Assembly: GCA_036939975.1 (NCBI GenBank)
Contig: JALLPB010000036.1
Location: forward strand, 1 to 29,914
From: Cyclostephanos tholiformis
Taxonomy: Eukaryota; Bacillariophyta; Thalassiosirophyceae; Thalassiosirales; Thalassiosiraceae
Reading direction: 5' to 3'
DNA length: 29,914 bases
Every line of letters starts with the position of its first letter. The first letter of the stretch is position 1. Positions 19,920-29,835 of the stretch are shown here, piece after piece. Under the pieces are notes generated by a model. The model did not search any database. It saw only the letters and a list, made by a program, of their open reading frames with translations, and was not told the DNA's origin. The translations under genes were made by a program, and so were the position numbers.

Positions 19920-21545
19920 ATGTTAACCTAAATGCGAGTTTATTAACCCATGCACTCTCCTGTAGCCCACCCACTCCTAGCCTTGCCGCCACCACAGCCA
20001 TTGCAGATACCGGAGCATCCAACCATTACTTCATGCCATCGGCCCCGCTCGTGGATTGCGACCCCAGTGCCCCTCCTACCACCATTCAAACCGCCACCGG
20101 AGAAAGATGCACATCATTTGCGGCAGCACGCTTGGCACTGCCAACCATACCCACCCGTCAAGCGCAAACAGGCCACATCATCCCCCAGTTCAAAAACAAC
20201 TTACTCAGCCTCGGAAAGCTGTGTGACGCAGGATGCACCATTTTTCTCAACACCAATAGAATCATCATTCACGATGCCACCGGTGAACCCATCCTGGAGG
20301 GTACACGAGACACGCATGGAGCAAAACTTTGGCGCATCAACATCACGCCTCCCAACATGGAAACCACAGCCACAACGGTATGCCCGACGCACACCCCAGC
20401 TCTCATCCTACAGGACAATGATGACAACATCCACCAAAAAATACACGCGACCTGTCCAACTGAAACAACCGACGCTAAGGCACCTCGTCCCGTCGCCACC
20501 TTCACGGTAGGAACCAACCATGCGCCATGCTTGTGCGTACGACCTACCAAGCATACCGCACCTCATTGCTTACCTGCACGCCGCAGCTGGCTACCCGGTC
20601 AAATCCACATGGTTGACGGCAATACAACGTGGGGCCTACTCCTCTTGGCCAGGCCTCACGGATGCCTCGTGTCCAGGTACTGCCCCGACGCACCCGAAAC
20701 TTACAGTGGGCACATGTTGCAACCACGACAGCACATACGATCTACCCAACCACCTCAGCCGGGCACCACACCCGCGACAATCACCCAGCCGACAATCGAA
20801 ATCCACGAGCTTCCTCTCACACAACTATTCACCGATGACACGGGCCGCTTCTGCCCCCGTGCACTCAGCGGTAACCAGTACGTAGTGGTTGGCCTACACA
20901 GCACCTCGAACGCAATCCTAGTGCAACCGTTTTCTACCAAACACGACTCACACCAAATACCAGCGTATACAGAGATATACAACCGCCTCACAGCTGCTGG
21001 GATGGCCCCAATACTACACGTCATGGACAACGAAGTCAGCAACGCATTCCAGCACATAGTGGCAAACAACAACTGCAAACTGCAACTAGTTCTGCCACAC
21101 GTCCATCGCCGCAATGCAGCCGAGCGGGCGATCCGCACCTTCAAGGATCACTTCTTAGCCATACTGGCAGGAACGGCGCCAACCTTCCCAGAAAATAGAT
21201 GGGACTTGCTGATACCGCACGCCGAACTTACTCTCAACCTCCTGCGGCCCACCCCCATCCCCACAGCATCTTCGGCCTGGGAGGCCCTCTTCGGGAGATT
21301 TGACTTTGATGTCACACCCCTTGCGCCAGCAGGATGCACCGTGCAACTCCACAACAAACCCTCCATCTGCGGATCTTGGGATTACCGTACACGTGATAGA
21401 TTCTACATTGGACCTGCCCTCCAGCACTACCAATGTTATGAAGTCCTCACGCGTTAATCACGCACTGTCATAATTAGTGACGCCATCAAGTTTCCCCTGC
21501 ACAACCTCATCACACCAACGGTGACCACTGAAGATAAATCCTCCA
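19896..21545 (+). pseudogene. Copia protease and integrase, frame-broken
   Basis: The frame begins before the ATG at 20033, because the aspartic protease active site ADTGASNHY lies at 20003-20029. GAG-pre-integrase features follow: NNLLSLGKLCDAGC, RDTHGAKLWRI. From about 20530 to 20660 the expected HHCC region (YLHAAAGYPVKSTWL, SSWPGLT) is in a different frame, and the original frame then returns with RYCPDAPETYSGHM. The integrase core shows LFTDDTGRFC, HVMDNEVSNAF and RNAAERAIRTFKDHF, which supply the D, D and E catalytic residues. A TAA at 21455-21457 follows CYEVLTR; the frame goes on (VIISDAIKF) to a shift near 21541. Protease would mature the polyprotein and integrase would insert the cDNA. 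Confidence 0.87.
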
Positions 21546-23580
21546 AGCGTTGCACGATGTCCACACCACCTTAGGATCAACTGCAGCGGCACCCAGCACA
21601 GAGCAACTTCAGGCCATCATGAACCTTTGCAACATTTTGCACTCACTGGCAAAGCAACCACCATCCTCGCCAGTGGCATCACTTCCAGGGGTGCCCCCTG
21701 CAGAACCACCTCCAGGGGTGCCGCCTACCTTGGCACATGCCAATCCACCAACGGACGAGACTTGGACAATGGTACCAGTGTCACATCAACGTGCACTCCG
21801 TGCCAACAATGCTCCCATCGCCACGCACACACGCGCCCAACTCCACACACGTGCGACCAACCGCTTTGCCCTCCTCACCGACGATGCCGCAGAGGACAGC
21901 AATGATGCTTGTGCATATCCCGTCCTCGACACAACCATGGGCAAACTACACGAACACCGCCAACTTAGGAAGCATCCCAACTACAAACAAACCTGGGATG
22001 TGTCCTATGCAAATGAACTGGGCTGGCTCTGCCAGGGAATCAGGCAACACCCTACAAACCCCACCGCAAAACGTATCGAAGGTACAGACACCTTTTTTCC
22101 AATCAAATATGCGAACATTCCACCGGATTGACGAACCGATGTGACTTTTACTCGAGTGGTCTGTGAAATACGCTCACAAAAAGAGGACCCAAACCGCACT
22201 CGAATCACAATTGGAGGCAACCGCATCTGCTATCCGGGTGACACCGGCACCCGGACAGGATCACTGGAACTGGTTAAGCTCCAACTCAACAGCGTTCTCT
22301 CGACCCCCGACGCAAAATTTGCGTGTTTTGACATATCAAACTTTTATTTGGGCACACCACTTCACCAACCGGAATTCGTCAAAATCCGCCTTGCCGACAT
22401 TCCGCAAGAGTATATCGATGAATACGATCTGACCACCTATGATCATCACGGGTATATCCACTTCATCATCAAAAAGGGTGTTTATGGACTGAAACAGGCA
22501 GGGAAACTCGCCAATGACCTCCTGGCCGAGTGACTAGCCAACCACGGATATTTCCAGTCGGATATCACACCGGGACTGTGGCGCCACAAATGGCGCCCCA
22601 TTTCGTTCGTCCTCATCGTTGACGACTTCGGAATCAAATACACAGAATCTCGCCATGCCGACCACCTCCTCAAGGCACTCCAAGAACATTATACCGTCAC
22701 CACAGACTGGACAGGATCAAATTTTGCAGGAATCGATCTCACATGGGACTACAAAAAACGCACGTGCTGTCTCACCATGACAAATTACATCGCGGAAGAC
22801 CTCTGCCAATTTAAATACCCCACTCCCAAGAAACCACAACACGCTCCACATGCCCATAAGCCCATCATCTACGGAGCTCGCGAGCAACTCGTACCGAACA
22901 ATGATACCTCACCACAACTTGACGCCACTGGAGTGAAACGCATCCAGGCTATCGTTGGCTCCTTGCTCTACTATGCACGGGCCGTGGACAACAAACTCCT
23001 TGCAACTCTCAGTGCAATCAGTTCGCAACAAGCCACCACAACAGAAACTACAGCGTTAGCCGTTAATCAACTCCTCAACTACGTTGCAACATACCCCAAT
23101 GATGGGATTACTTACCGAGCAAGCAACATGATCCTCGCCACGCATTCCAACGCCAGCTTCCTTACAGAGCCTGAAGCATGCAGCCAAGCCGGCGCACACA
23201 TCTTCCTGTCAGAAGACGACGCCATCCCATGCAATAATGGACCGGTCCTCACCATCTCCCAAATTATCAAGTTCGTCATGGCCTCAGCGGCGGAAGCCGA
23301 ACTCGCTGCGCTTTACACCACTGCGAGAGAAATGATCCCACTCCACAATGCCCTGGAGGAAATGGGGCTGAAACAACCCGGCCGCTGCTGGATTCATCTC
23401 CGATACCATCATCCAACACCGCATAAAAATGATCTGGATGCGCCTTCACTGGCTCCGCTGTTGCGCCGCGCAGGGACAATTCCGCTTTAATTGGGATAAA
23501 GGATCAACCAACATGGCAGACTACCATACCAAGCACCATCCACCCGCGTACCACATTACACACCGTGCGACTCATGCTGC
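21546..23580 (+). pseudogene. Copia reverse transcriptase and RNase H, broken
   Basis: One frame runs from about 21546 (LHDVHTTLG) with TGA at 22129-22131 (before RTDVTFTRVVCEIR) and at 22531-22533 (after NDLLAE). RT motifs are RTRITIGGNRICYPGD, FACFDISNFYLGTPL, GVYGLKQAGKLA and LIVDDFGIKY, the last holding the intact catalytic pair. GSLLYYARAVD and the RNase H region follow: HSNASFLTE (the first catalytic Asp is Asn here) and MASAAEAELAALY (Glu kept). Near 23385 the frame shifts and the segment that should carry the T-D-N-S aspartate is missing. The other frame continues with DTIIQHR, RLHWLRC, AQGQFRFNWDKGSTNMADYH and TKHHPPA to about 23580. Both TGA codons fit CGA to TGA changes. Confidence 0.88.
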
Positions 23581-23601
23581 ACTCCTGTGTCTGCAGGGGT
23601 G

Positions 23602-23764
23602 TGTAGCTAGGCAAGCACAAGGTCCAGGTAGGTCTGGCCCTTGCCCCCTGCCTGCGCCAACGGTCACAGCCACAACGGCAACGAACGCACGACTAAGTAG
23701 TAACACGAGCACCATGCTCATAAACTAAGCAGGTAATTGTTACCACCACTCGTGCTCTTCATCA
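23602..23764 (+). repeat. 3' LTR of the nested copia element
   Basis: This is the second copy of the 163-bp LTR. The bases just before it, CAGGGGTG (23594-23601), form a short, impure purine tract that may serve as the plus-strand primer. Confidence 0.95.
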
Positions 23765-23769
23765 TTGCC
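23765..23769. repeat. Target-site duplication, right copy (TTGCC)
   Basis: This matches 18417-18421. Removing the element and one copy restores LINE reading frame across the junction, which independently confirms the boundary. Confidence 0.93.
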
Positions 23770-24007
23770 TGGATCTCCACAAGCGAGAGCTGAAAAGGGT
23801 TTCGAATTCCCTGTCTCCTTGCAGCCCTCTTAAGGTTACCTCTATTTCTTTTGCGGCCTTGCTTGTAGAGGGCTTAGGATTTGTAGATTTGTTCGTGTTT
23901 TAACAAAATCACTGCTTCTGGAGAAAAACATATTCTTCCAGACTTGATCTTCCAGCATTTCTTTTCAGCATGTTTCATATATTGCTCACTCTGTTGATTG
24001 ATCCTGT

Positions 24008-25390
24008 TCATTTTCTGTTAAATCTTCTCCTTGTTTGCACTGTGATTGTGAGCCTCACCCATTTTTTGATGAGGTGGTGCCATATGATATTAGCTTCAAG
24101 ATTTATGTTGTACTTATCTGCTACATGTGGGAGGCGGGTATTAAGCAGCCTTGATGAAGCCCTTCTCTCCCGTGGGGAACCTGTACTGACAAGGGAGGAC
24201 ATATGAAAGTCAATAATGAATAAGCGATAATCCCCTATTCCATAGCCGGCTGGCATGATACATGCGTTTGAGCTAGTAATGTCCCGTGTTGCCCATACTC
24301 CATCTATCAGGGTTTGTCCACGGAAGTGTGTGGGCCCAATGTGCCTGCCCATATGATCCCCTACCACTTCTTTCATCCCCTGACCTTCCTCCTCTATGAA
24401 TGCTTTTCCGATTGCTTTTGTGTATATTTTTTGTTGGCATTGAGGCAGACTATAATCCTATCCCCGGCTTCTCTCAAGCTCATCAGTAGTTGAATCAGAT
24501 CTTTGCAGAACTTTACTCTCGGGCAGGTGACAGTGTCTTTCTTGTGATTAATAAGATATCGTTGGTGTTGTTGATAACTGGTACCACTGTCCTTTTGTTA
24601 GTATCCATGTCTGGACCCCTTCTCCTTTTAGCACCATCATTGACCACCTCCCCAGACCTGATTCATCCTTCCCGGAGTTGGCAATGTCAAGGTATTTGGT
24701 CAGTAGCCCAAACATAAGGACACCAGTCCCTCTTTCTTGGGTTCTTCCCACTTTCTTGCCTTCATGTGTATTGTGGGCAACTACAGAGCATACTTCTGCC
24801 TCTCCCCCACAAAAAAGTTGATCTCAGCCATTTTGATTATCCATCTACCACTAGCTCATTGATCAAGTCCATCACCTTTGCCAGCTTTTTGTTACCTCCT
24901 ATCCTGTTGGAGAGACCATTGGCATTTTTGTATAGTAATCATATAATCCCATCTTCCTTCTTTCCTAGTAGTACTTTGTGCACTTGCAGTAACTCCTCCG
25001 AGACTCCCCTAATGTCTATCTGTTCTTGTTGCGATATTTCTCCTTGGTCTAAGGCACCCATATTGATTGTTCCCATTTTGTTGAGGGACCAAATGTGCAC
25101 ATGAGCAACAGCCTCGACCATTTTCCCCCTATTTCTAAATCTAGTGGCATGCTGTTCCAACATCTTCAGGACAGTAGTATGCTTGACTGTATTCAAATGT
25201 CCTTCCAGGCAGATGGTGGAGCAGTATACCATTGACATCTCACAATTGTATCATCCAAAAGGACCCCCCCCTGTTGCAGAACATAGAACTTCTATACCGG
25301 TTCTTCCTCCCATGCTGTGCTCTAGCATCCCTTTAAATTTAGCTTGCATTTCCCTGCACATAGAACAAATGGCAGCATGCAACTTTTGTT
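24008..25390 (-). pseudogene. LINE N-terminus and EEP endonuclease domain, broken
   Basis: Pieces in order are about 25390-25257 (CREMQAKFKGMLEHSM), 25238-24939 (ending LLGKKEDGII), about 24935-24850 (YKNANGLSNRIGGNKK), 24751-24548 (GTGVLMFGLLTKYLDI, GLGRWSMMVLKGEGVQTW), about 24480-24420 (RIIVCLNANKK) and 24376-24008 (GPTHFRGQTLIDGVWATRDI, GYGIGDYRLFIIDF). This is the order of an APE-like endonuclease of non-LTR elements, which would nick target DNA. Two expected catalytic residues look changed: the D of L-D-x-N is Asn, and the H of the terminal D-H pair is Tyr (GDYR). The basic linker continues at 24007-23770 (MKHAEKKCWKIKSGRI, GNLKRAARRQGIRNP) up to the copia insertion point. Confidence 0.8.
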
Positions 25391-25715
25391 AGTAATGCCC
25401 AAGAAAACCCAGAAGTTATGATTCATTTTGATAAACCCTAATGTTCCCAAGCACCTTGTATATGCTTCAAAAACTGATGGCAAGGTGATATTGATGGGGC
25501 ATGAAAAAAAAATAATTCTCATGCCCTAGGTTAGCTCATTTGTACAAGTTTTCCAGGGTGATAATAATGGTTTTCTTTTAAATATTAGTTCAGCTTAACT
25601 AAATCGTAAGATCAAATTTTATACTAATTCCTAGCTATGTAGATGCAGCTGCAATGAATATATCTTACCAGTTTCTACATGTGTGTAGTGTTTTAATTTT
25701 TTCAAATGCATTTTT

Positions 25716-25783
25716 ACATGGATGTGAAGAATAATTGTTCCTCACTTAATAATGTGAGAAACAATTATGCTTCACACCCATAC
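25716..25783. repeat. Fold-back repeat with 30-bp arms
   Basis: The arms 25716-25745 (ACATGGATGTGAAGAATAAT and on to CTCAC) and 25754-25783 (GTGAG to CACACCCATAC) are inverted copies matching at about 25 of 30 bases. The loop is 8 bp (TTAATAAT). Weaker similarity may extend further outward, and this could be a small fold-back transposable element or MITE remnant. Confidence 0.65.
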
Positions 25784-27030
25784 AAACCAATTCAAATGGT
25801 GTGACTAATCTACATAAAAACACTTGTTTTTTTCTAAGAATTTATTTTACATGTCTGAACTACTCTACAATACTATGATAGTTACCAACAAAAAACTATT
25901 ATACCTTCCTGAAAACATGTCAACCATGGCGGCCCCTTCCCCCCATCAAAAATATAGCAAAACTTGATGAGAACAAGGGCAGCATCGTAACAAAAATATT
26001 GGCGGAGAGCTGGGGTCAGTGTGCATTGATTCAACACAGCAGCCCAGAAAAAGCACATAAAATAGCTTTGAAAACTTACCTTTTGTCCACCTGCATGCCA
26101 GTAGTCAGCCTACATAATGATAATATTCAATAAAATAAAGAATGATGTTAATTGTTAGATGAGGAATTAGTTCGCCGTGTCATGATGATCAAGGACTATC
26201 TCATGGCGTATGGTGATTGGGCTTACCTTCAAAATTGAAGCCACTGGAGGGCAGCAGGCAGCAGGGGACCATGGTGTCATGTTTTTTTGTGGAATGTTTT
26301 TGGTGTGGGAGATGTTCATTGGAAAACAGTGTGTGAAAATGTAGAAGGAGGAAAATTGAATGTTGAACCTAATTTTTTCATTTTTTATGTATCACAATTT
26401 GTAGTATGTGAGATTATTCTTCCAGGACATAGAAAGTTGTTGCAAAATAAGAAAAATCATAGATAAAAAGGAGAAAATGGCAATTTAATTCCATTTAAAG
26501 GCTCATATGCCCAATTCAGGGGCTTGTATGCCCCATCTACCACCATTTTAAGGTAGTAAGAGGCACCGTTCTTCTTCTGATGGTTAGTAGTAGACCCTAA
26601 CCCTGTAACCAAAGAATTCAGCTTTGAGTACTCCAAAATAAATAGGAATTATACAGATTACCTGAGGGTCACTAGGAAAAGTAGGTAAAGTAAAATTTCT
26701 TAGAAAAAAATAAAAAGGAATAGGTATTTCAAAAATGGTAAATGCAACCTAGCACTGGACATTGTCTTGCCCAGACGTGGCTATTGGTGGTCAAGTAGAT
26801 CCGTACACCAGCAGGTGATATTCAGTTCCATGCACTAGCCATGGGCAATGATGATTTTTTATTGTGTAGTTGTATGCTAGCTAAAGCTTGCAATAAATGA
26901 ACAAACCAACCAATGTGGTAGCCTTTGTCCTATGGCCATCATGTTGCCCCACTCCTGGTGCCACTGCAAATGACAATCAACTAACATATTAAGTGATAAG
27001 ACTATGTTGTTAAAAGAATGATTTATCATT

Positions 27031-27300
27031 ATTAATCTATTAACAACTTAACTGGTAACCTGGTTTCCCGCAGTAAAAAAAATAAAATCATTGTACTTTT
27101 TGGTACGTATTTACCTGGTTTCTACACAGGAATGGTAGGGTAAATTTCAAAAAAACTCGGCATGCCAAAATCAATCTTAGTCCTATGATACAACACAAAA
27201 CTTATTTGTACATCATTGATGCAATGAGCTTGGTTAAAATCGGAAATATATTTTGCTCTCGTGAGAGCCATTATCAGTTAAGCTGTTAATTAGACCATTC
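27031..27300. repeat. MITE-like element with about 25-bp inverted ends
   Basis: The left end TCTATTAACAACTTAACTGG (27036-27055) and the reverse complement of the right end (27271-27294, TCTAATTAACAGCTTAACTG in reverse) match closely apart from an indel and two substitutions. About 215 bp of non-coding AT-rich DNA lies between them, including a GCTCTC/GAGAGC hairpin at 27255-27268. A MITE is the best reading; a target duplication could not be fixed. Confidence 0.45.
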
Positions 27301-28614
27301 TAATAATGCCACATTGATGGGAGTTGTTGGTTGTGTTCTCCTTTTTTCCTACGTAGGAATACATGGGATGAGTACTGGAAAATCAACAATGACATTCGGT
27401 GAGGTGAGGAAGAGCATCTTTGGCAACATCGAAGCCATCGGCTTGGCAGCCCATCAGCCAGATCAATCATTGAGCTGTGTCTGATGGGTAGGGACATCAT
27501 GTAGGCATGATGTGTGGCAGCAGCAGTTCCAAAGAAGGCAGGAAAGGAGAGCAGGAGGAGACAATTTCTTCACAATGCAATTTGTCATCATGTTGCTGCC
27601 ATGGGGCAACACTCCTGGCAACAAAGCACACAATGATACAATAGGTATAAGTTGTTAAACTAAAAAAATTACAATTACAACTATTTTTATGATATGTTGA
27701 CAAATCGGCATGAAAGATCATCATCAGTCATGAAGGTTGGATGGTTGTACCACCAATGCTGAGCATCGGTGGTGACAACTATCGTACATATAAGTTGTAT
27801 ATGCCCCTTCTAATGACTCATGAGCATGGATTGCCATGCTGTCCATCTTGGAGAGCATGGCAGTCAAAATTGTAGAGGTATTGTTTGGTACTCCAGATGT
27901 TTTTCCAAAAAGGGCCTCTAGGTTGGTATTGTGGCCTTCCTTACCGCATTTGTGATGCAGTTTTTTGCATGGTAAGTCTGAAGGAACACATCTTAGGATG
28001 CTAAACCAAGTTTGTCAGCTCCGGCGAGTCGGTTTATGACCCCTTACTTATTTTTACTTTAACTTTAATACCTCTACCTATGAATTCATAATTAACCCCC
28101 GCACCACCTCCCAAATGTAGGCCGACTCATCTACGAGTATGTTTTCCTACTAACCTCTGTAGACCAAAAACAGGTTCTCATTACTTATTAATTGTATCAA
28201 GAAAAGTCAAGTAGATCTAGATCCAAAGATGTTTTTCTTTTATCACGATTGTTTGTAAACTTTATTGTATTTAAAGTGTTTGTTTAGTGTATTTAGGTTT
28301 ATAAAATAACTTAATACATTTTATTGTATCTAAAGCATTTTTTTGTTTTTGTAGCAATAGTTTAGTTTGTGTTACTTTATTTGATCTGCTAGGTTAAAGT
28401 ACTTATTTGAAACAGTTATCAACTGTCAACAACAAATTTTTACTGTTAATACAAAGAAATGTATTACTACTCAAATCAATTGATCTAATTCCCATAGCAT
28501 TCACCGACCTAAATTAAATGCTGCCATTTCTACTCAGCCACCATGCTACTCTGCTTCCTAGTATTTCTGGATGGGCTATCTGCAAAACTATCAGCAGCAT
28601 GCTTGTTGCCACTA

Positions 28615-29760
28615 TTTCCCACATCTCTTACCTCAAACAATGGTGGAGATTTTTGTAGTTGTCATGTTCTGAAACGCTGTCATCATATTCTTCTTCATTT
28701 GAATGATCCTTTTTTTCACCTCCCATTGTTTCATCCCTGAGCGCACCTCATTGCTGAGCCAGACTGTGTTTACTGCATTCCCTTTCTGACAAATACCCAT
28801 CTTCTCCAAAGTTTTTATCATCCTCAGTGTCATCACTCTTCTTATTCTTGGGAGTCTCATTGTACCATGTTGCCATAACTGCATGCAATGTCCTCATTGT
28901 TCCATATCCAATTTTTCTGTTCTTTCCCATTGTTGTGATCCATCTCTCCCACCCATTGTACATAATTTTCATATCTTCCTCACTGTTATAGATCTCTTTT
29001 TTCCCTCCTCATTCCATAGACTTTTTCCTTGCATTCGCTTTTGTCCACCTCCACTTGTGAATAATGGTCTCAATTTTTTCTCCGGAGGGTTATCCACCAT
29101 TTTTGACCCCAACTGATGCATTCTAATGTCCTGATCCCACATTTCCTGACTGATTTTCACCAGAGCAATTACAAAAGCAATGTGGTTTGGTCCAATAACA
29201 TTGAGGAAGCTTGTCCCTAGGGTTAACCTCAACCCCTTGCAAATGAATTCATCTGAGTGCACCTTCCATACATAAAGACAAATTTTCCATCAATTTTGGT
29301 TCTACCTTCTTTGATCAACTTCACCAAACCCCCCAGCCAGTCAGGGTCAATGAATCCTCCTTGGATTGCCTGTTTTGTAACAATGAAGCAGTGTTATTCA
29401 TTGTTAGTAATATAGGACACAAACAGTCAATCATGTTTATAGCTTACCCTTGTAGGCCTTGTGAATCTCATTATTGATAGTAATGTACCTCATCTGAATT
29501 GTAGGGCATATTACTCTTTCCCATGTCTCTCTCGAATCTGCCCTTTCTGCCAGTTGCATCTTCTTCTGTACAAATGACAACAAGCTTTCTGACTTATTGC
29601 TATAGTTCATCCATCCATCTTTCAAAAACACTTGACACTGAATCAGCAAAATTGGTGTCCTCCCCATCCTATTTATTATCCATCCTTATCTGTTGTTTTG
29701 TTTGTCTCTCACGTGACGTTGCCACTCTCAGCTCTACTTGAAGTTGTCTGATTTTTAGTT
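28615..29760 (-). pseudogene. Broken intron-containing gene of unknown function
   Basis: On the minus strand, a likely coiled coil (ELKIRQLQVELRVATSRERQ, about 29755-29690) is followed after stops by 29667-29448 (FLKDGWMNYSNKSESLLSFV, ETWERVICPTIQMRYITI). A GTAAGC donor at 29447-29442 and an acceptor CAG ending at 29370 mark a 78-bp intron. Downstream lie AIQGGFIDPDWLGGLVKLIK and KFVFMYGRC (about 29368-29240), then 29262-28969 (TSFLNVIGPNHIAFVIALVK, SQEMWDQDIRMHQLGSKM), and after a shift in an A run near 28985 the piece 28972-28748 (MYNGWERWITTMGKN). A TGA at 28748 is followed by an acidic tail to about 28620. I recall similar multi-copy proteins in diatoms but no function. Stops and shifts indicate a pseudogene. 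Confidence 0.6.
29370..29447 (-). other. Likely 78-bp GT-AG intron
   Basis: The donor GTAAGC (29447-29442) and acceptor TTACAAAACAG (ending 29370) bracket an AT-rich insert. Coding-like sequence lies on both sides, although removing the intron does not keep the frame of the current, decayed copy. Confidence 0.55.
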
Positions 29761-29784
29761 CATACTATATGCATCTTTCCATAA

Positions 29785-29835
29785 CGGTGCGTCTCCCGCA
29801 CCGGCAGAATTCTGCCTTTTAGGCAGAATTCTGCC
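29785..29835. repeat. Cluster of palindromes
   Basis: A hairpin CGGTGCG-TCTCC-CGCACCG occupies 29785-29803. It is followed by the perfect 14-bp palindrome GGCAGAATTCTGCC twice, at 29803-29816 and 29822-29835. The two palindromes together also form a larger inverted structure around TTTTA. The cluster stands out from the AT-rich surroundings. Confidence 0.85.

Larger units (their letters stand above)
18422..23764 (+). mobile_element. Ty1/copia LTR retrotransposon nested in the LINE
   Basis: The element is 5343 bp and bounded by 163-bp LTRs (TG...CA), with the 5-bp duplication TTGCC outside. The internal order is gag, aspartic protease, integrase, RT, RNase H, the Pseudoviridae/copia order. 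It lies on the + strand, opposite to the LINE it interrupts. LTRs are identical at 161 of 163 positions, so the insertion is recent. Coding capacity is nevertheless lost: at least four premature stops and several frame changes are visible. The family resembles the diatom copia lineages. Confidence 0.96.
14060..25390 (-). mobile_element. LINE-like non-LTR retrotransposon, split by a copia insertion
   Basis: Minus-strand fragments read in order as an N-terminal region, an endonuclease/exonuclease/phosphatase (EEP) domain, a basic linker, a reverse transcriptase, an RNase H domain, a Cys-containing segment and a C-terminal domain. No LTRs flank it. The region from 18422 to 23769 is a foreign + strand copia element plus one target-duplication copy; without it the LINE is about 6 kb. 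Coding sequence is continuous over the empty site: LVEIQA from the upstream side joins LDICEERNNYFRKNG on the other. The many stops and shifts, and lost catalytic residues in EEP and RT, show it is dead. The ends are approximate; no clear poly-A tail or target duplication was found. Confidence 0.85.
25391..28540. other. AT-rich region without a recognisable gene
   Basis: Apart from a short open frame at 25322-25522 (-) that may belong to the LINE 5' region, no frame here shows a domain. The region holds the fold-back at 25716-25783, a MITE-like structure at 27031-27300 and a diverged short direct repeat (TTTATTGTAT.TAAAG at about 28261 and 28321). Everything else is A/T-rich spacer. Confidence 0.55.

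Noticed and set aside
18422..23764. TGA as a reassigned sense codon in the copia element
   Set aside because: The host RCC1-BTB gene ends in TGA at a sensible C-terminus, and the element also has a TAA and frame changes, so simple inactivation is more likely.
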